Part shown: positions 8,702 to 16,427 of the stretch, in pieces
Position numbering within the stretch: the stretch's first letter is position 1
Layout of the letters: each line of letters opens with the position of its first letter
Assembly (NCBI GenBank): GCA_019163175.1
Contig: JAFLKN010000016.1
Coordinates: 1-64,000, forward strand
Length of the DNA: 64,000 nt
Origin: Prolixibacteraceae bacterium
GTDB taxonomy: Bacteria; Bacteroidota; Bacteroidia; Bacteroidales; Prolixibacteraceae
Direction: 5' to 3'
Notes under the pieces: generated by a model
The model's input: only the letters and a program-made list of their open reading frames with translations
Told to the model about the DNA's origin: nothing
The model's database searches: none
Program-made: the position numbers and the translations under genes

Positions 8702-9049
8702 TTATTTAGCCGAGTACAATTCGATCAACTCTTTAATTTTTGTCTCAATAAATTCCTTGGGCAAATCCTTTGTTGGATCAATCTGGATCATATCCAGCTG
8801 ATCTTTTGTTTTCAGTCCTGCAATCCGGGGCAGAACGCTTTTGTCGGTAATAAATCCCAATATCAGTTTTTTGCGATTCATCCACAAAAAAGCAAGTTTT
8901 TTGCCTTTGTAGCTGAAGTTCGGAATCTGGAATTTCCTTTCATGAATAATTTGCTCATCAACATTCAGGATGATGAATTTTATCGCCAACAGGCAGCTTT
9001 GGTAAGGCTCGGCTTGCTTGAGATAATAGTCTTCCAGTTGAGTGTTCAT
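8702..9049 (-). CDS. DUF1801 domain protein (YdhG/YobT-like)
   Basis: 115 residues from the ATG at 9049. An in-frame start 14 codons further upstream gives an N-terminus unlike the family. The core KFIILNVDEQIIHERKFQIPNFSYKGKKLAFLWMNRKKLILGF matches the DUF1801 fold (small alpha/beta proteins related to the iron-chaperone frataxin fold). The function is unknown. It is convergent with the aldo/keto reductase, leaving 11 bases between the stops. Confidence 0.75.
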   Translation of the reverse strand: MNTQLEDYYLKQAEPYQSCLLAIKFIILNVDEQIIHERKFQIPNFSYKGKKLAFLWMNRKKLILGFITDKSVLPRIAGLKTKDQLDMIQIDPTKDLPKEFIETKIKELIELYSAK

Positions 9050-9291
9050 TTTTATTTGGCCTTTGAATGGGTTGGTAATAGTGGGCAACAAACAAATCAG
9101 CAGGTCAATTTAGTACTTATTTCGCAAATGCATTCCTGCCTGATGATTTAAACGGAACAGGCGGTTGAAATATCGCACGAATTCGACAAGTAAGCTGTCG
9201 TTTGCTGAAAAAAATGCGACAAATTGCTTTTCATCCGTAATGATTGGCCGCTTGTTGTTACGCATGTATAAAAATCATTAACCCGAAGAAA

Positions 9292-10530
9292 ATGAACGTA
9301 AAGAATTTGATTTGCACACTTGGTTTACTGATTCTACTTTCAGGATTAGCAACTGCCCAGTTACAATGGCGTGGCCCCAACCGCGATGGAATTTATCCTG
9401 AAAACAATCTGTTGAAACAATGGCCTGCCGAAGGTCCGAAGATGCTTTGGTCGTTCGAAGGCCTGGGAATCGGTCAGGGAAGTGTTGTGGTTGCCAACGA
9501 AAAAGTGTTCGTTACCGGAATTCCTGACACCCTAAACTCGGAAGGCTATTTGTTTGCTTTTGATACCAGGGGGAAGTTGCTCTGGAAAAGGAATTACGGT
9601 AAAGATTGGGTAGGTATTTTCCCCGGAGCACGCTCTACACCAACTGTAGCAGGCGATTTGATTTACATTGAAAATGGCAACGGAAGCGTTCATTGCCTGA
9701 AAACACAAACAGGCGAAACCGTTTGGACTGTCGATTTCTTCAAAGACCTGAAAGCTGATTCGGTGCAGTTTGGCTTTTCCGAATCGGTTCTTGTTGACGG
9801 CGATAAATTGTATTGTACACCCGGCGGAAAGGAAAATAATGTGGTGGCGCTAAATCGTTTTACCGGAGCAAAAATATGGGGAAGCGTTGGTTTCAAGGAA
9901 AAAGCTACGTATTCGTCGCCTATTATCTTTACCCACAACGGACACAAGATATTTGCTAACCTCACAGCAACTTCGATTGTTGGACTCGATGCCAATACCG
10001 GCGAAATGTACTGGCGGGTTCACCAGTTTCAGGACAATAAAATCCACGCCAACACTCCGGTTTATTGCGACGGAAGCCTGATCGTATCGAGCGCTTCGCG
10101 GAAAGACAGCTCTGGGCTGGTGTCGCTAAAGCTTTCGCCCGATGGTAAAAAGGCCGAAATCGCCTGGCGCAACAAGGAATTCATCAACCTTTCAGGGGGC
10201 TTTGTTCTGAAAGACGACTTTATTTATGGTGGGGCTTATCTGCAACCCAAATGGTTTTGTTTCGATGCCAAAACCGGGCTAACCAAATACATTGCTAAGG
10301 AATTGGGCGGCGGTCCGGTGATTTATGCCGATGGACTTTTCTACTGCTATGCCGAAAAAGATGGCGAAATGGCTTTGGCCGATGGAACTCCTGAACAATT
10401 CCGCATCATCAGTAAATTCAAGGTTCCGCTCGGAAAAGACCAGCATTGGGCGCATCCAGTCATTGCTGATGGCAAACTGTACATCAGGCATAACAATGCC
10501 CTGATGGTTTACGATATTCGGAAGAAATAA
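9292..10530 (+). CDS. Exported PQQ-like beta-propeller repeat protein
   Basis: 412 residues from the ATG that begins a clear Sec signal (MNVKNLICTLGLLILLSGLATAQ). A TTG-initiated longer frame lacks support. The mature part starts QWRGPNRDGIYPE and repeats the PQQ-blade pattern: LFAFDTRGKLLWKRNY, VHCLKTQTGETVWTVDF, VVALNRFTGAKIWGSV, IVGLDANTGEMYWRV. Such propellers act as scaffolds in the cell envelope (BamB) or as sugar/alcohol dehydrogenase-like domains. No cofactor ligand residues were recognised. Its job is unknown. Confidence 0.8.
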   Translation: MNVKNLICTLGLLILLSGLATAQLQWRGPNRDGIYPENNLLKQWPAEGPKMLWSFEGLGIGQGSVVVANEKVFVTGIPDTLNSEGYLFAFDTRGKLLWKRNYGKDWVGIFPGARSTPTVAGDLIYIENGNGSVHCLKTQTGETVWTVDFFKDLKADSVQFGFSESVLVDGDKLYCTPGGKENNVVALNRFTGAKIWGSVGFKEKATYSSPIIFTHNGHKIFANLTATSIVGLDANTGEMYWRVHQFQDNKIHANTPVYCDGSLIVSSASRKDSSGLVSLKLSPDGKKAEIAWRNKEFINLSGGFVLKDDFIYGGAYLQPKWFCFDAKTGLTKYIAKELGGGPVIYADGLFYCYAEKDGEMALADGTPEQFRIISKFKVPLGKDQHWAHPVIADGKLYIRHNNALMVYDIRKK

Positions 10531-10604
10531 GGAATAAGGAAACAGGAAAATCAGAGTTAGTTTAACTGCTGTGAAAATTGCTCCACATCGATGTGCCGAT
10601 GCAT

Positions 10605-10637
10605 ACGGCTCCGCCAACTAATTACTTGCGGAGCCGT
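10605..10637. repeat. 10-bp hairpin between convergent genes
   Basis: Arms ACGGCTCCGC / GCGGAGCCGT with a 13-base loop, between the propeller gene and the stop of the minus-strand HEPN-like gene. It has no T tract on the plus strand. It could still end transcription from either side. Confidence 0.5.
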
Positions 10638-10645
10638 GAGCTCGA

Positions 10646-11254
10646 TTAAGTGCTGGTTTTTTTATTTTTCAATATGTCTCTAATTATTTCATCTACTAGG
10701 TCAAAATATTGAACTGCGATCTGTTTTGCAATTTCTATTTTCACCAATCCATGTACAAATGGAAGTCCTATTATTTCTTCTTGTTTATATTCAGAAACAT
10801 TAAACTTGTTATTTTCCAGTTTTACTTCTTGGACTCCAACTGTCAATCCGCTGAATATTTTCTTCGATTCCGCATGCGAATATGGATTGCGAAATTGATT
10901 TCTAAATTGATGTAGTAAATCTTTTTGCTCCTCAGATATTATATTCTCAACGAATGCTTTCTCAATAGAGTTGAAAAGAGTAATTCCATCATATTCTTTA
11001 GTTGATTCATCAAAAGCCCCAAATATTGATTCATTTTCCTTTTTAACCTTTTTATATATGAGCATTTTTTTTAGAAAATCTTCAAGGAGATGATTTGTTA
11101 AAGTTATTGCTGCTAAATTCAAATCGCAAATAAGACATTTACATATTTCATCTCTAATTGTGTCAAACTCTGGGTAATTATAACCAGAATGAAACTTGAC
11201 TTTTATTTTCTCATAATTATTAAACCATTCCCTTGGAAATACGTCTTTAACCAT
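10646..11254 (-). CDS. HEPN-like protein (candidate RNase or RNase-derived), second gene of an AT-rich operon
   Basis: 202 residues, mostly helical and rich in Lys, Glu, Ile and Asn. Residues 113-130 read LLHQFRNQFRNPYSHAES. R122-N-x3-H127 fits the RN-x3-H signature of HEPN ribonucleases (for example RNxxVH in MNT-associated toxins), here inside a helical context. No other known domain is seen. It overlaps by 8 bases the upstream gene for a two-TM protein, so the two are translationally coupled. Base composition is clearly AT-richer than the flanking carbohydrate genes, which suggests transfer. The HEPN call rests on one short motif; a non-catalytic DUF is possible. Confidence 0.5.
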   Translation of the reverse strand: MVKDVFPREWFNNYEKIKVKFHSGYNYPEFDTIRDEICKCLICDLNLAAITLTNHLLEDFLKKMLIYKKVKKENESIFGAFDESTKEYDGITLFNSIEKAFVENIISEEQKDLLHQFRNQFRNPYSHAESKKIFSGLTVGVQEVKLENNKFNVSEYKQEEIIGLPFVHGLVKIEIAKQIAVQYFDLVDEIIRDILKNKKTST

Positions 11255-11708
11255 TTTGTTTTTCGTTTTGAACTGTTATGTAATTTTTTGCATAATCAAT
11301 TATAAAATTTACTCTTTCTTTCTCAGGTAATTTTAATACATTATACATTGGAAACCATTTCCCAGTACCATTGTGGGTAAATAAAAAAGAAACAAAGCCA
11401 GCTTCTTTCCAACTTATTTTCGTTTTTAATTCATCTCTTACATAAAGAAACGCTGAAAGAGTATTAAAAAATCTACCTGCTGTCTTGGAATAAAATTTGA
11501 CAGCTAGAAAATAGCTACCAATCATTAATGCAATAAAAATAATTCCTTCAACTGTCTTATTTAGCTTTAGATTCTCAATGATATTTGATTCATCGAAAAT
11601 GTATACAATTCCACCAACAAAAGTGGCTACATAACAGAAACTAACAATTAATCTTGGAATGTTTAAGAATCTGTCGATTGAACTGGTATGTGGTATTCTT
11701 ACTCCCAT
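11247..11708 (-). CDS. Small two-TM membrane protein, first gene of the AT-rich operon
   Basis: 153 residues. Two hydrophobic segments are visible, about 17-38 (PRLIVSFCYVATFVGGIVYIF) and 54-72 (EGIIFIALMIGSYFLAV), followed by a soluble C-terminal region of about 80 residues. No family was recognised. The C-terminal end overlaps the start of the HEPN-like gene by 8 bases. The leader upstream of the ATG carries a TATATTTG box and matches the leader of the SRPBCC gene at 5530. A membrane partner for the HEPN-like protein is the natural reading, but nothing in the sequence proves it. Confidence 0.6.
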   Translation of the reverse strand: MGVRIPHTSSIDRFLNIPRLIVSFCYVATFVGGIVYIFDESNIIENLKLNKTVEGIIFIALMIGSYFLAVKFYSKTAGRFFNTLSAFLYVRDELKTKISWKEAGFVSFLFTHNGTGKWFPMYNVLKLPEKERVNFIIDYAKNYITVQNEKQNG

Positions 11709-11727
11709 GTTGAGTTGTTTTTAACCT

Positions 11728-11805
11728 TGCCTATAACTACTAACTATTACCAAATATACCGTACTTTTTTGAGCTTTCGCTTATAGTAAGCAGCTTTATT
11801 TTAGT
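11728..11805 (-). repeat. Leader repeat, copy B (upstream of the AT-rich operon)
   Basis: On the minus strand it reads CAAAAAAGTACGGTATATTTG, then AGTTAGTAGTTATAGGCAAGG. Order and spacing are as in copy A at 5590-5680. Confidence 0.55.
11751..11758 (-). promoter_or_regulatory. Candidate -7 box for the membrane/HEPN operon
   Basis: TATATTTG on the minus strand matches TAnnTTTG, 43 bases before the ATG at 11708. It lies inside the repeated leader, and the equivalent position in copy A reads TATATTTA. No clear -33 element. Confidence 0.4.
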
Positions 11806-11847
11806 TCTTTGGTTGGGTGTCAGTGTATTTAAATCCAGGACAATCCG

Positions 11848-11878
11848 ATACTGACAGGTTTTCAAAACCTGTCAGTAT
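11848..11878. repeat. 31-bp perfect palindrome
   Basis: Arms of 15 bases (ATACTGACAGGTTTT and its complement) around a single C. It is isolated in the 570-base gap 11709-12278. It has the look of the CTGACAGGTTTT palindromes scattered through Bacteroidota genomes. Confidence 0.65.
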
Positions 11879-11933
11879 TAAACCACCCCAAATCGCTCAA
11901 ATGCTCGCTATCACTCACCCTGCTGAATATTTT

Positions 11934-12095
11934 CGTCGCCCTGTCGGAGGGATTGCCTCCCAGCATAAAGAAATGTCTGTCCTGCTGAAGCGGACGCAAG
12001 TCCCGTAGGAAGAAATGACCGCACTGCTGATTGGGAGGCAAGTCCTGCAGATAGAATTAACCGTCCTGCAAAGATGTTTACTTTCCTGCCGCACC
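11934..12095. repeat. Imperfect 42-bp tandem repeats (about four units)
   Basis: Units start near 11934, 11976, 12018 and 12060. Units 2 and 3 share CTGCTGA, GCAAGTCC and AGAA/TAGAA at the same offsets, each exactly 42 bases. The reverse strand is open for 80 codons (11911-12153) and would encode 14-residue repeats such as LPTGLASASAG, but there is no start or ribosome-site evidence. It forms most of the otherwise gene-free gap. Confidence 0.55.
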
Positions 12096-12278
12096 TTTCA
12101 GCTTGTTTTTGATTACTCACGGGGTGACTCTCAGTTACTACATGGGTTGCCAAAACGGATTGAATTTCAGTATGGGTTATAATTTTTCAAAAATATTTTC
12201 GATCCGGAGTAACGAATTGCCTACTTTTCAGGTATTGTTTTCAGAAGTACAAATTAAAGATCCTTTGAACGGAATTGT

Positions 12279-12830
12279 ATGGCGAATCATTTGAGCGACG
12301 AGCAACTCATGAAGCATCTGGCGGAATGCGACCAAAAAGCTGCCGGGGTACTTTACGACAGGTATCATGCCAAGGTATTTGGCTACTTTGTCCGGATGAC
12401 CAGTGATCGGGAAGCGAGTCGTGATCTTACGCAAAATGTATTTCTGAAAGTAATACGGTACAGCCACAGTTGGAAGGAGGATAAAGTTTTTGCCTATTGG
12501 TTGTTCCGGATTGCCCGCAATATTCTGGTTGATTATCATCGCGGAGCCAAACGGTTTTACGATCTGGATGAAGAGCCAGAAATTGCCAGAAGGGAGCAGG
12601 AACAGGCAATCCGAAGCAGCGAGGCGCGCGAATCGTACGATTTACTGTTGGATGCGATGGCGAAACTTCCGCCGGGTTACCGCGAGCTTATTGAAATGAA
12701 CCGGTTTCAGGGTTTCTCCTACAAAGAAATTGCTGTTACGATTGATTCAACCGAAAATGCTGTGAAAGTGAAAACCTTCAGGGCAATACAGAAACTGAAA
12801 GAGATTTACGAACGGATAATAGTGGAATAA
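12279..12830 (+). CDS. ECF-type RNA polymerase sigma factor
   Basis: 183 residues with both domains of group IV sigma factors. Region 2 is at about 25-95 (FGYFVRMTSDREASRDLTQNVFLKVIRY...FAYWLFRIARNILVDYHR). Region 4 is at about 120-175 (LLDAMAKLPPGYRELIEMNRFQGFSYKEIAVTIDSTENAVKVKTFRAIQKLKE, with a helix-turn-helix). It directs transcription of its own small regulon. The anti-sigma gene starts 3 bases after its stop, and two DUF4097 genes follow, so the four genes look like one operon sensing an envelope state. Confidence 0.92.
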   Translation: MANHLSDEQLMKHLAECDQKAAGVLYDRYHAKVFGYFVRMTSDREASRDLTQNVFLKVIRYSHSWKEDKVFAYWLFRIARNILVDYHRGAKRFYDLDEEPEIARREQEQAIRSSEARESYDLLLDAMAKLPPGYRELIEMNRFQGFSYKEIAVTIDSTENAVKVKTFRAIQKLKEIYERIIVE

Positions 12831-12832
12831 TC

Positions 12833-13600
12833 ATGAAATGCGAAGAACTAAAAATAAATCTTCCCGAATACATCGATGGGAAATTGGATGAGCAAACCAC
12901 TGACGCTGTTCGTAAGCATTTGCAAAACTGTGTGGCGTGCAACGAGCTTTATACTGAAATGAATTCGTTTTTAAGTTTCACCGATTCGTTTCCTGATATT
13001 GAGCCACCACTGGGAATGAAAGCCGAATTTATGAAAATGGCAGAAGCCGAAATGCCCCGGAACCCAAAGCAAATACTACTGATACCTGTCTGGTTGAAAG
13101 TTGCCGCTGTAATTGCCATCGCGCTAATCACTTATTCCGGTGGGTACTATTTTGGTTCAGAAAAAGGCAGGCTACAGGTCGTTCAGCTTGAAACAGCCTT
13201 GGGACAAACCAAACAACAGGTTCTGCTTGCCAGTTTGCAGGAATATACCGGGCCACAAAAAATCGAAGCTGTTTACACCATAAGCCAGTCGGGCCAAACA
13301 GGCGATGCACTAATTGATGCACTGGTTGCCACGATGAACAGCGATAAAAATGTCAATGTGAGGTTGGCGGCAATCAACGCATTATCGGGTATGCTCGATA
13401 AAAATTCACGGGTTAAAAGCGAGCTGATACGTTCGCTTACCCTTCAGGAAAATCCCTTGCTTCAGATTTCGTTGATCCAGGTTTTAACCGAATCGGGTGT
13501 CACAGAAGCCAAAGAAGAAATTGAATCGATGGCCCGAAGTGAAAAAACTGACGAGAATGTAAAGGCTTTTGCCAAGGATATGGTCAAAATTATCATATAA
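12833..13600 (+). CDS. Zinc-finger anti-sigma factor with C-terminal HEAT-like repeats
   Basis: 255 residues. The ZAS domain occupies residues 1-45, with His29-x3-Cys33-x2-Cys36 and Cys3, the usual zinc ligands that grip an ECF sigma factor. One transmembrane helix spans about 83-106 (IPVWLKVAAVIAIALITYSGGYYFG). The periplasmic part has HEAT-like helices (ALIDALVATMNSDKNVNVRLAAINALSG, SELIRSLTLQENPLLQISLIQVL). It should hold the preceding sigma factor at the inner membrane and release it on an envelope signal. The HEAT-like sensor region is the less usual part. Confidence 0.85.
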   Translation: MKCEELKINLPEYIDGKLDEQTTDAVRKHLQNCVACNELYTEMNSFLSFTDSFPDIEPPLGMKAEFMKMAEAEMPRNPKQILLIPVWLKVAAVIAIALITYSGGYYFGSEKGRLQVVQLETALGQTKQQVLLASLQEYTGPQKIEAVYTISQSGQTGDALIDALVATMNSDKNVNVRLAAINALSGMLDKNSRVKSELIRSLTLQENPLLQISLIQVLTESGVTEAKEEIESMARSEKTDENVKAFAKDMVKIII

Positions 13601-13671
13601 AACCGGATGTGATTGAACGCCGGCTCAATCGACTCTGGAAACAGTTAACAACCAATTTAAAAAACAACAAA

Positions 13672-14463
13672 ATGAAACGATTAGTAATAATTATAGCTGC
13701 TTTTGTTTTTCCATTGATTGGATTGGGGCAAACAAAAAAATACGAGTACACCCCGAAAGTGAAGAACAAAGTTGAAATCAGGAACCTTTTGGGCGAAATA
13801 TCGCTGCAAAACTCTTCCGGCAATGCCATCGTGATAGAGTCAGACTTTAAAATGGAAGTCCCCGACAGGGCTGCAGGACTCAAATTGTTGGGATCGATGG
13901 AAGATAATACCGACATCGGTATCAATCTGAGCGAAGAAAACGGCATGGTTTCCATTCAGGGTGCCGTTAAGCAAGTGCGCGATCACAAGTACAAAATTTC
14001 TGTACCCACAGGAATGGCTGTCAATCTGGATTACAACAGTCCGTTTGCTAAAGAACAGCTGGTCATCGATTCCTTCAAAGGAAGCCTCGAAATTCATACG
14101 CTGAATGCCAATGTTAAGATTACGAATTCTACAGGTCCGTTTGCCGTGAATACAATTAGCGGCGATGTAGAGGTTATCTTCAGCAGCATCAATCAGGATG
14201 CTCCAACTTCGCTGGCATCAGTAAGCGGTCTGGTTGATATCACAGTCCCTTCCGGCGAAAAGGCTTCTTTCGGAATCAACACTATTCAGGGAAATGTGTA
14301 CAATAATCTCGATTTGAAAAGCAATAAAGATGCTGAACCTGATAAACGTGCTGAGGGAATGAAAGCTATGCGTCGCGACATGGGCGAATTTACCCTGAAT
14401 GGCGGCGGCCAGAAAGTATACCTGAAATCAGTCTCCGGAAACATTTACCTGCGCAAACGATAA
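13672..14463 (+). CDS. Exported DUF4097-type beta-helix protein
   Basis: 263 residues starting at the ATG before a Sec signal (MKRLVIIIAAFVFPLIGLGQ). Upstream in-frame codons are unlikely to be used. The mature protein is beta-rich with DUF4097/adhesin-like repeats: VKNKVEIRNLLGEISLQNSSGNAIVIES, VNTISGDVEVIFSS, LASVSGLVDITVPSG, LKSVSGNIYLRKR. Such proteins are predicted to sit in the periplasm and are often regulated by the adjacent ECF sigma pair. The next gene encodes a shorter relative with the same ending, so the two are probably paralogues. Function unknown. Confidence 0.75.
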   Translation: MKRLVIIIAAFVFPLIGLGQTKKYEYTPKVKNKVEIRNLLGEISLQNSSGNAIVIESDFKMEVPDRAAGLKLLGSMEDNTDIGINLSEENGMVSIQGAVKQVRDHKYKISVPTGMAVNLDYNSPFAKEQLVIDSFKGSLEIHTLNANVKITNSTGPFAVNTISGDVEVIFSSINQDAPTSLASVSGLVDITVPSGEKASFGINTIQGNVYNNLDLKSNKDAEPDKRAEGMKAMRRDMGEFTLNGGGQKVYLKSVSGNIYLRKR

Positions 14464-14474
14464 TCTTCGAAGCC

Positions 14475-15122
14475 ATGAAACGATTGATTATTTTAATCCC
14501 ATTTCTGCTGGGGCTGACTTTCTATGCCCATGCGCAGAAGCAGGTTCAGAAAAGTCTGAATGTTCAGGGAAAAAAAGTGGAAATGAAATTCAATTTTGCT
14601 GATACTATTTCCATCGAAGCCTGGGACAAAAACACCATTGAATTGCAGGTTACTGTAAACATTGATGAAAACCGCTACAACGAATACTACGACCTGAAAG
14701 TTAAAGAAGAAAGCAATCTTTGCCAGCTCATTGAAGACGTTAATTTCAAGGAAATTCAAAAGAAGAAGGGCGACAAATGCAATTTTAATACCGATATTAT
14801 TTACAAGTTGAAAGTACCTTCAAAACTGGAATTTAACCTGAATACCATCTCCGGAATGATTGTACTGAAAGGTTCACTGGGAAAAATGACGGTTAATTCG
14901 ATCAGTGGTTTTATTGACTACGCTGTGCCACCTACACATCAGGCACGGATCGATTTGTCAACAATTTCAGGCAATGTGTACTCCGATCTTAAATTTGACG
15001 AAAAGGCTACCAAAGACATTTCATGGGTGGGTACAAAACGGAATCTGACTCTGAATGGTGGAAATGTAGCTGTTGCTTTGAAAACAATCAGTGGCGATAT
15101 TTTCCTCCGAAAAGGACATTAA
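14475..15122 (+). CDS. Second exported DUF4097-type protein
   Basis: 215 residues with a Sec signal (MKRLIILIPFLLGLTFYAHAQ). Its repeated strands, NTISGMIVLKGSLGKMTVNSISGFIDYAVP, LSTISGNVYSDLKF and ALKTISGDIFLRKG, mirror the previous protein, including the C-terminal SGN/D-I-x-L-RK ending. It starts 11 bases after the previous stop, so it is co-transcribed. A terminator follows at 15156. It is probably a partner or a divergent duplicate of the preceding protein in the envelope response. Confidence 0.75.
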   Translation: MKRLIILIPFLLGLTFYAHAQKQVQKSLNVQGKKVEMKFNFADTISIEAWDKNTIELQVTVNIDENRYNEYYDLKVKEESNLCQLIEDVNFKEIQKKKGDKCNFNTDIIYKLKVPSKLEFNLNTISGMIVLKGSLGKMTVNSISGFIDYAVPPTHQARIDLSTISGNVYSDLKFDEKATKDISWVGTKRNLTLNGGNVAVALKTISGDIFLRKGH

Positions 15123-15155
15123 ATAGCGCGTTTTGATTGCATATACTGAAACTAC

Positions 15156-15189
15156 AAAAGGCTGCCTGATTCGATTCGGACAGCCTTTT
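15156..15189. terminator. Bidirectional terminator between the DUF4097 gene and the SPFH gene
   Basis: Arms AAAAGGCTG / CAGCCTTTT with partly paired interior. A and T tracts on both sides suit both converging transcripts. Confidence 0.75.
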
Positions 15190-15210
15190 GCGTTTAAAAT
15201 TGGGTGCGAT

Positions 15211-16107
15211 TTATTTTCCGTCAACAATAATCGGGGCACCTTTTTTACTGTCCATAATGATTAGCTTGGCATTTGGCGAAGTAGCAATGGCTTTAATCAT
15301 TTCGTATTGCAATTGTCTATCGCTTAATCCTGTGCTTAATATCTTCTGGTAATCGGCAATACCTTGCGCCTCTACTCTCATTCGTTCAGCTTCCTGTTTG
15401 GCCTTCTGTAACACGAAAGTCATCTTTTGAGCATCCTGTTCAGCATTAATTTTCGATTCGATTGCCGCCTTAACCGATTCGGGTAAGGTAATGTTTCGCA
15501 CCAAAAGCTGTTCAAGAATTAAGCCTCTGTCTTTAAAATCAGTTTCAATGGTTTTGAAAATCCGTGCCTGAAATTCGTCACGTTTGGTTGAATACAAGGC
15601 AACAGCATCGTAGTAAACAGCATTGTCTCTGATCTTTGTCCGGCAGATCGGGCGCACAATGGTATTTCGGTAGTCAGTACCAATTTCCTTTAAAATTCGT
15701 GGTGCTTCGGTCGGAACTACTTTGTAGAGTACGGTTAGATCAATAATAACTTCAAGACCATCGGCAGATAAAACCCGAATGGCATCGTCACCGTTTTTAT
15801 CGCCTTCGTCGTGTACGGCCGACATCGTATAGTTTTGCGTGCGGACATCAAAAGTTTCGACCTCGACCAATGGGTTAATAACATTTAGCCCACTTTGAAG
15901 AATGTTGTTGTTCACTTTTCCGAAGAGTTTCTGTACTCCAACATCACCGGGTTCAATTTGCTTAACTGAAGACACTGCGCCACCAACCAGAATAACTAAA
16001 ATTCCGACTAAGCTGATCGTTTTTCCATAAGGGCTGGCAGCCGATTCTGATTTTGAAATAGTAAAACCAACGACAATAATTATAATACCGAGAATAATGA
16101 TAAACAT
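15211..16107 (-). CDS. SPFH/prohibitin-family membrane protein
   Basis: 298 residues. Two hydrophobic segments open the protein (about 2-17 and 30-46). The SPFH/Band-7 domain follows: VKQIEPGDVGVQKLFGKVNNNILQSGLNVINPLVEVETFDVRTQNYTM, VLSADGLEVIIDLTVLYKV, then a charged coiled coil INAEQDAQKMTFVLQKAKQEAERMRVEAQGIADYQ. Prohibitin-type proteins oligomerise in the inner membrane and modulate AAA proteases or membrane domains. It is a single gene, convergent with the sigma operon. Confidence 0.88.
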   Translation of the reverse strand: MFIIILGIIIIVVGFTISKSESAASPYGKTISLVGILVILVGGAVSSVKQIEPGDVGVQKLFGKVNNNILQSGLNVINPLVEVETFDVRTQNYTMSAVHDEGDKNGDDAIRVLSADGLEVIIDLTVLYKVVPTEAPRILKEIGTDYRNTIVRPICRTKIRDNAVYYDAVALYSTKRDEFQARIFKTIETDFKDRGLILEQLLVRNITLPESVKAAIESKINAEQDAQKMTFVLQKAKQEAERMRVEAQGIADYQKILSTGLSDRQLQYEMIKAIATSPNAKLIIMDSKKGAPIIVDGK

Positions 16108-16427
16108 ACACTTGGGTTTTAAGGGTTAAATATACTTTTGATTATTATACCTGATTTTCATCTAAAATTATGAAAACAAACTGAATTTTTCACAAAGGTT
16201 TGACTACAAAACTTTTTTAACAAATTCATTTTGTCAATTAGTTAATCTTGGACACAATTAATTACAGTATCAGACGGTTTCTGATCTCAATTATTTGAGT
16301 GTATTTTCCAATCCAGTCATACGCCAATCTTGTTTTTGTTCGCTGTTTTTCACGAACTAATTTCCGGTTTTTAGCAATTTATCGATCCTTCTGGTTATTT
16401 TCGTGTCTCTGAACTAAAACGAACAAA
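16108..16427. other. Gene-free intergenic region (320 bases)
   Basis: AT-rich gap between the divergent SPFH and DUF6807 genes. It should hold both promoters. The only consensus-like box seen is TACTTTTG at 16133-16140 on the plus strand, which is far from the next ATG. No ORF, repeat or RNA structure was recognised. Confidence 0.4.

Noticed and set aside
5590-11805. Classical integron attC sites in the two shared leaders
   Set aside because: The GTTAGTAGTTAT segments do not give the paired GTTRRRY / RYYYAAC boxes with an attC-like fold, and no IntI is in the window. Kept only as a shared leader.
11934-12095. Possible CRISPR array in the 42-bp repeats
   Set aside because: Units are contiguous and imperfect, with no spacer of different sequence between conserved repeats, and there is no cas gene in the window.
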